Shown piece after piece: positions 24,466 through 32,158 of a stretch of DNA of 64,000 nt. The translations under genes and the position numbers were made by a program. The notes under the pieces are model-generated. The model did no database searches and was not told the origin of the DNA. It was given only the letters and a program-made list of their open reading frames with translations. Source of the DNA: Pseudomonas iridis (GTDB taxonomy: Bacteria; Pseudomonadota; Gammaproteobacteria; Pseudomonadales; Pseudomonadaceae); the NCBI RefSeq assembly GCF_017980685.1, contig NZ_JACXXO010000010.1, positions 62,001 to 126,000 on the forward strand, read 5' to 3'. Position 1 is the first letter of the stretch, and each line of letters opens with the position of its first letter.

Positions 24466-25188
24466 GTGGAGCAACAAGCCTTTCAGATATTGATAGTCGA
24501 GGATGATCAACGTCTGGCCGAACTCACTCGGGACTACTTGCAAGCCAATGGATTGCGCGTGGAGATCGAAGGCAACGGCGCACTGGCTGCGGCGCGGATC
24601 ATCACCGAGCAGCCGGATCTGGTGATCCTCGATCTGATGCTCCCCGGTGAAGATGGCCTGACGATCTGCCGCAAGGTGCGCGACCGTTATGACGGGCCCA
24701 TCCTGATGTTGACCGCGCGCACCGACGATGCCGACCAGATCCAGGGGCTTGATCTCGGCGCCGACGATTACGTGTGCAAACCGGTGCGTCCGCGACTGTT
24801 GCTGGCACGCATTCAGGCATTGCTGCGACGCAGTGACACACCCGAGCCGAGCGCGGAAAAAAGCCGTCGCCTGCAATTCGGTCCGCTGGTGGTCGACAAC
24901 GCCTTGCGCGAGGCCTGGCTGAGCGACAACGGCATCGAGCTGACCAGCGCCGAATTCGACCTGCTTTGGCTGCTGGTGTCCAACGCCGGGCGCATCCTGT
25001 CGCGGGAGGAAATCTTCACTGCGCTGCGTGGCATCGGTTACGACGGCCAGGACCGTTCGATCGATGTGCGTATCTCGCGCATCCGCCCGAAAATCGGTGA
25101 TGACCCCGATCACCCGCGCCTGATCAAGACCATCCGCAGCAAAGGCTATCTGTTTGTCCCTGAAGCCTGCGTAGACCTGACGCTGTGA
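24466..25188 (+). CDS. OmpR-family response regulator (RstA-like)
   Basis: A 240-residue DNA-binding regulator. The receiver covers about residues 5-120 (acidic EDD, phospho-acceptor in LVILDLMLPGEDG, K in YVCKPV) and the winged helix about 140-235 (RSIDVRISRIRPKIGDD). The GTG start at 24466 was preferred because AGAGG is 8 bp before it and the receiver then begins in the usual place; an ATG at 24376 is possible. It overlaps the kinase gene by 4 bp. The PA1157-PA1158 pair occupies the same place beside nrdA in PAO1, as I remember it. Confidence 0.88.
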   Translation: MEQQAFQILIVEDDQRLAELTRDYLQANGLRVEIEGNGALAAARIITEQPDLVILDLMLPGEDGLTICRKVRDRYDGPILMLTARTDDADQIQGLDLGADDYVCKPVRPRLLLARIQALLRRSDTPEPSAEKSRRLQFGPLVVDNALREAWLSDNGIELTSAEFDLLWLLVSNAGRILSREEIFTALRGIGYDGQDRSIDVRISRIRPKIGDDPDHPRLIKTIRSKGYLFVPEACVDLTL

Positions 25189-26795
25189 ACTCGATCTTTC
25201 TGCGCATCTACGGCGGCATGTGCGCAGCGCTGATTCTGGTGGCGGTGCTCGGGGTCTTGGCGCTGAACCTGCTCAATCAGGTGCGCAGCGAGCAATATCG
25301 CGAGCGTCTGGCCCACGGCACGTTCTCGCTGATGGCTGACAACCTGCAGCCGATGAACGAAACCGAGCGCCATCGTGCGCTGCTGGTGTGGGAGCGACTG
25401 CTGGGGATTCCGCTGGCCCTGAAGACATTTGCCGAAACCGATCTCGATCTGTCTCAGCGCGCGCGGGTGCAGCGCGGGCAGGCACTGGTCGAACAGACCG
25501 GGCCGCACGCGGCGAAAGTTTATCGACTGGTCAGCAACAAGGAGCAAATCGTCCTCACCGGCGAAGTGCAGCAGATCAGCGAGCAACTGGCGCGGGCGAC
25601 GATTTATCTGCTGGCTGATGAGCTGGTGCGCGTGCCAGTGGCCGAGCAACCGAAACGGCTGGCGCAGATAAAGAAAGACAAGGGTTTTGGTTTTGACCTG
25701 CGGCTGGTCACGATCAATGACGCCGACATGGACGAAGACCAAAGCCGGCGCGTGTCCGAGGGCGATACGGTGATGGCGCTGGGCAAGGGCGGCGATTCGA
25801 TCCGGGTCTTTGCCGGCATGGTCGGCACGCCATGGGTGCTGGAAATCGGCCCGTTGTATCAGATGAATCCGTACCCGCCGGAGTGGCTGGTGCTGATCGC
25901 CGCGCTCGGCCTGAGTTTGATCGGCCTCATCGTTTATCTATTGGTGCGTCAGTTGGAGCGGCGTTTGCGCGGTCTCGAGGCAGCGGCCACGCGCATCGCC
26001 AAGGGCAGCCTGGAAACCCGCGTGCCGGCGCGCGGTGCCGACTCGGTCGGGCGCCTGGCCTCGGCGTTCAATGGCATGGCCGAGCACTTGCAGCAGTTGC
26101 TGGCGATCCAGCGCGAACTGGTGCGCGCGGTGTCTCACGAATTGCGCACGCCGGTGGCGCGCCTGCGTTTCGGCCTGGAGATGATCGGCTCGGCGACCAC
26201 CCCGCAAGCACTGGAAAAGTACCGTGAAGGCATGGATCACGACATTGAGGACCTCGATAAGCTGGTCGATGAAATGCTCACCTATGCGCGGCTGGAGCAG
26301 GGTTCGCCGGCGCTGACGTTTCAGCGCATTGACCTCGACGCGTTGGTTGATCAGGTGATCGAAGAGCTGGCGCCGTTGCGCGCCGAGGTCACGGTGCAGC
26401 GTGGGTTGTGCCTGTCGGCTGCCGACAACGATGATGCCTGGGTCGAGGCTGAGCCTCGGTATCTGCACCGCGCCCTGCAAAATCTGGTGGGTAACGCGAT
26501 GCGCCACGCGCACTCGAAGGTCACAGTGAGTTATCAGGTCGGGCAATTGCGTTGTCGGATCGACATCGAAGATGACGGGCCGGGCGTGCCGGAGGTGGCG
26601 TGGGAACGGATTTTCACGCCGTTTCTACGTCTGGACGACAGTCGCACCCGGGCGTCGGGCGGGCATGGCTTGGGGTTATCGATTGTGCGGCGGATCATCC
26701 ACTGGCATGACGGCCGGGCGATCATTGGCAAAAGCAAAAGCCTGGGTGGGGCTTGCTTCAGTTTGAGTTGGCCGAGGAATCAGGAGCGCCGCTGA
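25185..26795 (+). CDS. membrane sensor histidine kinase (RstB-like)
   Basis: A 536-residue inner-membrane kinase. TM1 is at about residues 8-30, a large periplasmic sensor at 31-225, TM2 at about 230-255, HAMP at 255-310, then the H-box VSHELRTPVARL and the ATPase domain with NAMRHAH, DDGPGVP and GHGLGLSIVRR. The start is GTG, inside the stop of the response regulator (GTGA), so translation is coupled. The signal is unknown. Confidence 0.9.
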   Translation: MNSIFLRIYGGMCAALILVAVLGVLALNLLNQVRSEQYRERLAHGTFSLMADNLQPMNETERHRALLVWERLLGIPLALKTFAETDLDLSQRARVQRGQALVEQTGPHAAKVYRLVSNKEQIVLTGEVQQISEQLARATIYLLADELVRVPVAEQPKRLAQIKKDKGFGFDLRLVTINDADMDEDQSRRVSEGDTVMALGKGGDSIRVFAGMVGTPWVLEIGPLYQMNPYPPEWLVLIAALGLSLIGLIVYLLVRQLERRLRGLEAAATRIAKGSLETRVPARGADSVGRLASAFNGMAEHLQQLLAIQRELVRAVSHELRTPVARLRFGLEMIGSATTPQALEKYREGMDHDIEDLDKLVDEMLTYARLEQGSPALTFQRIDLDALVDQVIEELAPLRAEVTVQRGLCLSAADNDDAWVEAEPRYLHRALQNLVGNAMRHAHSKVTVSYQVGQLRCRIDIEDDGPGVPEVAWERIFTPFLRLDDSRTRASGGHGLGLSIVRRIIHWHDGRAIIGKSKSLGGACFSLSWPRNQERR

Positions 26796-26820
26796 GTCAT
26801 GAGGTGGCCGAGCTGGCCCC

Positions 26821-26974
26821 ATCGCTGGCAAGCCAGCTCCCACAGGTATGAGGTGGGATCATAAACTCAGCCACAGGTGTGAGGTGGGCCCATGAGTTCA
26901 GTCACAGGTTTGAGGTGAGTCCACAATATCTGTGTCTATCACCGACACTGTGGGAGCTGGCTTGCCAGCGATGA
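26821..26974. repeat. REP pair, family 2, with tandem repeats inside
   Basis: Inverted units of the GCTGGCAAGCCAGCTCCCAC type lie at 26821-26846 and 26948-26974. Instead of the usual spacer of about 40 bp, the loop holds three 31-bp tandem repeats. It sits between convergent genes. Confidence 0.9.
26840..26932. repeat. three 31-bp tandem repeats
   Basis: Units at 26840-26870, 26871-26901 and 26902-26932 each begin CCACAGGT or TCACAGGT, share TGAGGTG in the middle and end near CAG. The first overlaps the CCCACAGG end of the REP unit, so the array seems to have grown from the REP flank. Units diverge by about a quarter of positions. Confidence 0.85.
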
Positions 26975-26997
26975 GGCCCCATCAGGCAACAATGATC

Positions 26998-27723
26998 TCA
27001 GGCCTTGATGCTGACCAGACTCAACAACTGACCATCCTGCACCCCGAACTGGGCATCCAGCTCCGTGCCGTTGCGCCACTCAGCCGACAGATCGGTCAAC
27101 AAGCGCAACCGGACGGATCCCGCCTCGGTCCACTCCAGCACCTCGGCGTGCTCAAAGTAAAAGCGCTTCTGCACGATCGGGTAGAGCGCCTTGAACAAAC
27201 TTTCTTTCACCGAAAACGTCAGTGTCACCCACAGGGCCGTTTGATCCGGCGATGCCGCAGCCATGCGCTGCATTTCCGGCGCGGTCAGAATTTCTCCGGC
27301 CAGACGCTCGGCGCGTTCGCGGTTGAGCAGGTTTTCCAGGTCCATGCCCAAACCGCGCCAATGCTGCTTGTTGGCGACAATCGCAGCCGCCCGCCCGGTG
27401 CTGTGGGTGATCGAGCCGCAGATGTGTGCCGGCCAGACCGGTGCGCGATCTTCGCCAATCGGCGGAACCACGCCACTGCCTTGCAGTTGCTGTAACGCTG
27501 CGCGGGCGCAGATGCGCCCCGCGAGAAACTCCGCCTGACGCTTGGCCACCGAACGCTGAATACTCGGCGGCGGCTCGATGGCGCTGCGCTGGAAGTCATT
27601 GCCAAGCAGTTGTGACGGATCGAAATGGGTGCTGAGCAGCACCGTGTCGGGCAATACCGTCGGCAACGGCCAGTGAGCATCGAGCGGGGTGCAACAGGCG
27701 GGGAGGGCTGGACTTGGATTCAT
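26998..27723 (-). CDS. pcpS: 4'-phosphopantetheinyl transferase PcpS (Sfp type)
   Basis: A 241-residue cytosolic enzyme that moves phosphopantetheine from CoA to acyl and peptidyl carrier proteins. The EntD/Sfp pattern is present: VGEDRAPVWP-like PIGEDRAPVWP, GSITHS, the Mg-binding GLGMDLEN and FSVKESLFKALYP. The sequence agrees with P. aeruginosa PcpS (PA1165), a single enzyme serving fatty acid and secondary metabolism. Start 27723 was chosen; an ATG three codons upstream is possible. The upstream part of the open frame is REP sequence and is not coding. Confidence 0.92.
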   Translation of the reverse strand: MNPSPALPACCTPLDAHWPLPTVLPDTVLLSTHFDPSQLLGNDFQRSAIEPPPSIQRSVAKRQAEFLAGRICARAALQQLQGSGVVPPIGEDRAPVWPAHICGSITHSTGRAAAIVANKQHWRGLGMDLENLLNRERAERLAGEILTAPEMQRMAAASPDQTALWVTLTFSVKESLFKALYPIVQKRFYFEHAEVLEWTEAGSVRLRLLTDLSAEWRNGTELDAQFGVQDGQLLSLVSIKA

Positions 27724-27774
27724 GACAGGCATTTTGCCGGTTAGTCGGGACAAGGTCGAGATCAGTGGCGCGGC

Positions 27775-27850
27775 TTTCGCGAGCAGGCTCGCTCCCACAG
27801 AGAATTTGTGATCAACGCAGATTCAAAGTGGGAGCGAGCCTGCTCGCGAA
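27775..27850. repeat. REP pair, family 1
   Basis: Inverted copies of the GCGAGCAGGCTCGCTCCCAC unit lie at 27775-27800 and 27826-27850, with a loop of about 25 bp, shorter than in the other pairs. The pair lies between two minus-strand genes. Confidence 0.88.
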
Positions 27851-27872
27851 GGCCGCGCCGCGGTCTTTCTGA

Positions 27873-28664
27873 TCAGCCAAATATTTTTTGGAAAAACGCT
27901 TTCATGTCCGCCCAGGATTTTTCATCGGCGGCCTTGTTGTAGCCGATATCCGGGCCACCGTGCTCGCCATGACTCAAGCGATCAGCATCCGGATTGCTGA
28001 AGCCATGCTTGGCACCTTCAAGGCTGACAAATTTATAGTCAGCGCCGGCCTTGTCCATTTCTGCTTTGAAGGTGCTGACGTTGTCCGGTGTGACCATGCT
28101 GTCGAGCGCGCCATGTTCCACCAGGATTTTCGCTTTCACACTGCCAGGCGTGGCCGGGGTTTTGGTTGCCAGTGCGCCATGGAAACTCACCACGCCCGCC
28201 AATGGCACACCCTGACGCGCTGCGTTCAAAACCACCGCACCGCCAAAGCAGTAACCGATGGCCGCCAGTTTGTTCACGTCGGTCTGCGGCTGTTTCTTCA
28301 GCAAATCCAGCCCGGCTTCGAAACGCTTGCTGGCCGCCGCCGCGTCCGCGGTCGCTGCCTGCATGAACGCCATCGCATCTTTCGGGTGCTCGGTGTTCTT
28401 GCCTTCGCCGTACATATCGATCGCCAGCGCGCTGTAACCGAGTTCGGCCAGATCCCGCGCGCGGCGCTTGGCGTAATCGTTCAGGCCCCACCACTCATGC
28501 ACCACGACAATCCCCGGGCGTTTGCCTTTGATGGCGTCGTCATAGGCGTAGTAGCCGATCAGCTTGGTGCCGTCGGCGCTCTGGTAGGGGATTTCCTCAG
28601 TCTTGATCGCAGCCTGGGTGAGGCTGCTGACAGCGAGCAACGTGAGGGCGAGGAACAGGCGCAT
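27873..28664 (-). CDS. secreted dienelactone hydrolase family protein
   Basis: A 263-residue alpha/beta hydrolase with a signal peptide (about residues 1-19). The nucleophile motif is GYCFGG (Cys in place of Ser, as in dienelactone hydrolases), with an acid in the LVEHGALDSMV region and the late His in GAKHGFSNP. Export of this family is common in Pseudomonas but the substrate is unknown. The start has AAAGGAG 9 bp upstream. From memory it corresponds to PA1166, which also follows pcpS. Confidence 0.87.
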   Translation of the reverse strand: MRLFLALTLLAVSSLTQAAIKTEEIPYQSADGTKLIGYYAYDDAIKGKRPGIVVVHEWWGLNDYAKRRARDLAELGYSALAIDMYGEGKNTEHPKDAMAFMQAATADAAAASKRFEAGLDLLKKQPQTDVNKLAAIGYCFGGAVVLNAARQGVPLAGVVSFHGALATKTPATPGSVKAKILVEHGALDSMVTPDNVSTFKAEMDKAGADYKFVSLEGAKHGFSNPDADRLSHGEHGGPDIGYNKAADEKSWADMKAFFQKIFG

Positions 28665-28708
28665 GGTCGGTCTCCTTTGATAAGTGGTCAAAACAGCCTA
28701 GTCGATTT

Positions 28709-28737
28709 GGTTCAGGTCAGGTTCAGAGAGCGTTCAG
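28709..28737 (+). promoter_or_regulatory. PhoP-box-like triple direct repeat before oprH
   Basis: GTTCAG occurs three times at exactly 11-bp spacing (28710, 28721, 28732), the first two as GGTTCAG. PhoP boxes are direct hexamer repeats with 5-bp spacers, so the arrangement fits a PhoP-controlled promoter. A TAATCT -10-like element lies at 28760-28765. Three repeats instead of two is notable. Confidence 0.7.
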
Positions 28738-28804
28738 GATCGGTACAGGGGAGGGTCAGTAATCTTGCGCCATACCCAAACAGCACTGTGAAAGAGGAAA
28801 TACC

Positions 28805-29410
28805 ATGACTCGTTTAAACAAACTGCTGCTGGCATTTACCGTAATGAGCGCCAGCATCGCGGCCCATGCCGACACCACTTCCAACTTCGCCGGCCTGACT
28901 TTCGGCCAGACGAGCGACAAGATCAAAAAGTCCCACGCACTGAACGATAACCTTGATCACCCGAACGCCACTGGCGCGATCGACGGCAACAACACCTACG
29001 GCGTACGCCTCGGTCAGCAAAACTCGCAAGGTCGCTACTACGCCACCTACGACAATGTGTCCGGTTCGCACAATGGCATTAAACTGCGTCAGGAAAACCT
29101 GCTGGGCAGCTACGATCTGTTCTACCCGGTGGGCAGCAGCACCAAACTGTTCGGCGGTGCGACGGCGGGTCTGACCAAGCTGACTCAGGAATCCCCAGGC
29201 TTTAGCCGTGACAGCGACATCGGCTATGCAGTCGGCGGCCAGTTCGGTGTGATGCAGCAAGTTTCGCAAAACACGTCGGTGGAACTCGGTTACCGTTACC
29301 TGCGCAGCAATGCCAGCACCGAGATGAGCGAACGCGGTGGCAGCAAGCAAGGCTCGCTGGACCTGACCAGCAGCGCGCAGACGTACTTGTCGACCAACTA
29401 CTTTTTCTAA
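28805..29410 (+). CDS. oprH: outer-membrane protein OprH
   Basis: A 201-residue beta-barrel. A signal peptide ends near A-H-A-D (about residue 23). The mature part has the OprH pattern (NFAGLTFGQTSDKIKKS, GRYYATYDN, LRQENLLGSYD, LGYRYLRSNASTEM) and ends in aromatic F, as eight-strand barrels do. OprH stabilises lipopolysaccharide at low Mg2+ and is the first gene of the oprH-phoP-phoQ set. AGAGGA lies 8 bp upstream. A REP pair separates it from phoP. Confidence 0.94.
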   Translation: MTRLNKLLLAFTVMSASIAAHADTTSNFAGLTFGQTSDKIKKSHALNDNLDHPNATGAIDGNNTYGVRLGQQNSQGRYYATYDNVSGSHNGIKLRQENLLGSYDLFYPVGSSTKLFGGATAGLTKLTQESPGFSRDSDIGYAVGGQFGVMQQVSQNTSVELGYRYLRSNASTEMSERGGSKQGSLDLTSSAQTYLSTNYFF

Positions 29411-29430
29411 GGAGTTGCCGCCAGGCGAAA

Positions 29431-29520
29431 TGTGGGAGCGAGCCTGCTGGCGAAGCGATGTGTCAGTCGACAATCTTCATTGACTGATCCAACGACTTCG
29501 CGAGCGGGCTCGCTCCCACA
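29431..29520. repeat. REP pair, family 1, between oprH and phoP
   Basis: Inverted units lie at 29431-29455 and 29496-29520. The left unit carries a change (CTGCTGGCG) relative to the family. The pair is within the expected oprH-phoPQ transcript, 20 bp after oprH and 41 bp before phoP. Confidence 0.88.
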
Positions 29521-29561
29521 GGTGTGTTTTTGGAGATTTCTGATTTGCCCGGGAGAGCGTC

Positions 29562-30239
29562 ATGAAGCTATTGGTCGTCGAAGATGAAGCGCTGTTGCGC
29601 CATCACCTGCAAACCCGCCTGACGGAGAGCGGTCACGTGGTTGAGTCCGTGGCCAATGCCGAAGAGGCGCTGTACCAGACCGGCCAGTTCAACTTTGACC
29701 TGGCGGTGATCGATCTCGGGCTGCCGGGCATGGGCGGTCTCGACCTGATTCGTCAGTTGCGTTCAGGCGGCAAGACCTTTCCGATCCTGATTCTCACCGC
29801 GCGCGGCAACTGGCAGGACAAGGTCGAAGGCCTCGCCGCCGGCGCCGATGATTACGTGGTCAAACCGTTCCAGTTCGAAGAACTCGACGCGCGCCTGAAT
29901 GCCTTGCTGCGCCGTTCCAGCGGCTTCACCCAGTCGACCATCGTTGCCGGCCCGCTGTTGCTTGATCTCAATCGCAAACAGGCGAGCCTCGATGAGCAAC
30001 CGCTGGCGCTGACCGCCTACGAATACCGCATCCTCGAATACCTCATGCGCCATCACCAGCAAGTGGTGCCCAAGGATCGCTTGATGGAGCAGCTCTATCC
30101 GGACGACGACGAGCGCGATCCAAATGTGATCGAAGTGCTGGTCGGCCGCTTGCGCCGCAAACTCGAAGGCCCGGCCGGGTTCAAGCCGATCGATACCGTG
30201 CGTGGCCTCGGTTACCTGTTCAATGAGCGCTGCACTTGA
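29562..30239 (+). CDS. phoP: response regulator PhoP
   Basis: A 225-residue OmpR-type regulator. The receiver covers residues 1-120 (E7-D8, phospho-acceptor D51, K in YVVKPF). The winged helix (about 130-220) has RDPNVIEVLVGRLRRKLEG. It answers low Mg2+ and cationic peptides through PhoQ and controls oprH and lipid A genes. A usable GGAGAG site precedes the ATG. It overlaps phoQ by 4 bp. The mgtE gene in the same window is also part of Mg2+ handling. Confidence 0.95.
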   Translation: MKLLVVEDEALLRHHLQTRLTESGHVVESVANAEEALYQTGQFNFDLAVIDLGLPGMGGLDLIRQLRSGGKTFPILILTARGNWQDKVEGLAAGADDYVVKPFQFEELDARLNALLRRSSGFTQSTIVAGPLLLDLNRKQASLDEQPLALTAYEYRILEYLMRHHQQVVPKDRLMEQLYPDDDERDPNVIEVLVGRLRRKLEGPAGFKPIDTVRGLGYLFNERCT

Positions 30240-31582
30240 TTCGTTCCCTTCGCGTTCGGCTGATGCTCGCCGCCACCACGTTGGCGGTGTTGTTCATGCT
30301 TGCCCTGCTGCCGGCGATGCAAGGCGCATTCAGCCTTGCCTTGCAGGATTCGATCGAGCAACGCCTGGCTTCGGACGTCACCACGCTGATCTCTGCTGCG
30401 CGCGTTGAAAACGGGCGACTGATGATGCCGTCGCAGTTGCCCGATGAGCGTTTCAACCTCACCGACTTCCGTTTGCTCGGTTATATCTACGACCGTGAAG
30501 GGCACCTGGTCTGGCGTTCCAGAGCGACTCAGGAAGAACAGATCAACTACAAGCCGCGTTACGACGGACTCGGCAATGAGTTCGCGCGGATACGCGAAGC
30601 CAATGGTCAGGAGTTCTTCGTTTACGACGTTGAAGTCAAACTGCTCGGCGGCAAAAGTGCGGCATTCAGCATCGTCGCCCTGCAACCGGTGCGCGAGTAC
30701 GAAACCACCCTCGAAGGCCTGCGCGAAAATCTCTATCTGGGCTTCGGCGCAGCCTTGCTGGTGTTGCTGGCTCTGTTGTGGATCGGCCTGACCTGGGGCC
30801 TGAAAGCCCTGCGCCAACTCAGTCAGGAACTCGACGAAATCGAGACCGGCGCCCGCGAAAGTCTCACCGAACAACACCCGCGTGAACTGCTGCGTCTGAC
30901 AGGCTCGCTGAACCGTTTGCTGCTGAGCGAGCGTCAGCAGCGCAGCCGTTATCGTGACTCACTGGATGATTTGGCGCACAGCCTGAAAACGCCGTTGGCG
31001 GTGTTGCAAGGCGTCAGCGAGGACATGGCTCAGCGGCCTAAAGACGTCGATCAGGCCTGGGTTCTGCAGAGCCAGATTGAGCGCATGAGTCAGCAGATCA
31101 GTTATCAGCTGCAGCGGGCGAGTTTGCGTAAAAGTGGGCTGGTGCGGCATCAGGTGCGGTTGCGTCCGGTGCTGCAAAGTCTTTGCGATACGTTGGACAA
31201 GGTGTATCGCGACAAGCGTGTGCGGGTGACGTTTGATCTGCCGGAGCATTGTTATGTGCCGATCGAGCAGGGCGCCTTGCTGGAGATGATGGGGAATTTG
31301 CTGGAGAACGCTTATCGGCTTTGTCTGGGTGAGGTGCGCATCAGTGTGCGTGAGAGCCTGACCGGAGTTGAGTTGTGTGTTGAGGATGATGGGCCGGGTG
31401 TGCCGCCGGACCAGCGGGCGCGGATTCTTGAGCGTGGTGAGCGCCTGGATCGGCAGCATCCGGGGCAGGGGATCGGGTTGGCGGTGGTGAAGGATATTAT
31501 TGAGAGCTATAACGCCAAACTCGCGCTGGGCGATTCGCCGATGGGCGGGGCGGCGTTCAGGATTCACTTTCCTGCGGTTTGA
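30236..31582 (+). CDS. phoQ: sensor histidine kinase PhoQ
   Basis: A 448-residue inner-membrane kinase. TM1 is at about residues 8-33, the periplasmic sensor at 34-165, TM2 at about 168-190, then HAMP, the H-box DDLAHSLKTPLAVLQG and the ATPase domain with NLLENAYRL, DDGPGVP and GQGIGLAVVK. The start is TTG, inside the phoP stop (TTGA). No better start exists, and the length suits the family. The 3' end is followed by a G-rich tract. Confidence 0.94.
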   Translation: MIRSLRVRLMLAATTLAVLFMLALLPAMQGAFSLALQDSIEQRLASDVTTLISAARVENGRLMMPSQLPDERFNLTDFRLLGYIYDREGHLVWRSRATQEEQINYKPRYDGLGNEFARIREANGQEFFVYDVEVKLLGGKSAAFSIVALQPVREYETTLEGLRENLYLGFGAALLVLLALLWIGLTWGLKALRQLSQELDEIETGARESLTEQHPRELLRLTGSLNRLLLSERQQRSRYRDSLDDLAHSLKTPLAVLQGVSEDMAQRPKDVDQAWVLQSQIERMSQQISYQLQRASLRKSGLVRHQVRLRPVLQSLCDTLDKVYRDKRVRVTFDLPEHCYVPIEQGALLEMMGNLLENAYRLCLGEVRISVRESLTGVELCVEDDGPGVPPDQRARILERGERLDRQHPGQGIGLAVVKDIIESYNAKLALGDSPMGGAAFRIHFPAV

Positions 31583-31606
31583 GTTTTGACCGGGGTTTTG
31601 GTTTTT

Positions 31607-31627
31607 GGGTTGGGGTTGGGGTTGGGG
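31607..31627 (+). other. four-tract G-quadruplex motif after phoQ
   Basis: One GGG and three GGGG tracts are separated by TT each, starting 25 bp after the phoQ stop on the coding strand. The pattern meets the usual G3+N1-7 rule with very short loops, so it should be stable in both DNA and RNA. Confidence 0.8.
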
Positions 31628-31628
31628 T

Positions 31629-31905
31629 GTATATCCGTTGCTGCGGTTATGGCTGCTTAGGGTTTCGCCCTTACGGCGAGTCACCTTTTCCAGACGCCGA
31701 AAAGGTAACCCAAAAGGCTTTGCCCTGACGTTCGGCCCACTCGCTGGGGCTCGGGGTTCCTTCGCTCCGGGATCCATCCGGGGCATCGATTCCGGTTTGC
31801 TTCGCTGCACCTCCTTTCGATGTCTTCCCCGGATGAACCCCTACACTCAGCCTGCCGACGGGCCTTTTAGATCAAGATCAACAGCTGCACTCGAGCTAAC
31901 GCTCA
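31629..31905. repeat. long Pseudomonas intergenic repeat element
   Basis: It begins ATATCCGTTGCTGCGGT, holds a perfect inverted repeat (CCTTTTCC/GGAAAAGG class around 31684-31708) and the piece TGACGTTCGGCCC, and ends near AGATCAAGATCAA. A shortened relative is at 20480-20533. I recognise the type as a frequent noncoding repeat in this genus. No coding potential was seen. Confidence 0.7.
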
Positions 31906-31960
31906 TTGTGTTGAGTGGTGCAGAGACCGGGCGGTGTGCGCTTTGCATTGAGTTCAAAAT

Positions 31961-31987
31961 TGTGGAAGCTGGCTTGCCAGCGATGGC
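31961..31987. repeat. single REP unit, family 2
   Basis: One copy of the AGCTGGCTTGCCAGCGATGG type without an inverted partner. It is the only unpaired REP in the window. Confidence 0.8.
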
Positions 31988-31990
31988 GGG

Positions 31991-32010
31991 CTGCCAGCCG
32001 GCAGTTTTTT
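31991..32010 (+). terminator. possible terminator downstream of phoQ
   Basis: The stem CTGCC/GGCAG with loop AGCC is followed by six T. It is 409 bp after phoQ, so it would end a long 3' untranslated region or a separate transcript. Confidence 0.5.
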
Positions 32011-32027
32011 GCGTGTACTCGGTTCAA

Positions 32028-32066
32028 CTGTAGGAGCTGCCGGAGGCTGCGATCTTTTGATCCTGA
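32028..32066. repeat. short Pseudomonas repeat (TGTAGGAGCTGCC type)
   Basis: TGTAGGAGCTGCCGGAGGCTGC and then GATCTTTTGATC match a third common intergenic repeat of the genus. A single copy is present. Confidence 0.6.
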
Positions 32067-32158
32067 TCTTTGCGGTGCTTTTCTGGATGCGAGCCCGGTT
32101 CGATATACCGCGGGTGCGTATTTCCCCCTAACACCTCTGTCAGTCCCTCAAAACTGCA

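Larger units (their letters stand above)
31583..32158. other. phoQ / subtilase intergenic region
   Basis: About 575 bp without a gene. It contains a G-quadruplex motif, a long Pseudomonas intergenic repeat, one single REP unit, a terminator and a third short repeat, all described separately. It is a collecting place for repeats. Confidence 0.7.

Noticed and set aside
26840..26932. Repeats considered as a CRISPR array
   Set aside because: The units are contiguous without unique spacers, diverge from each other and no cas gene is near.
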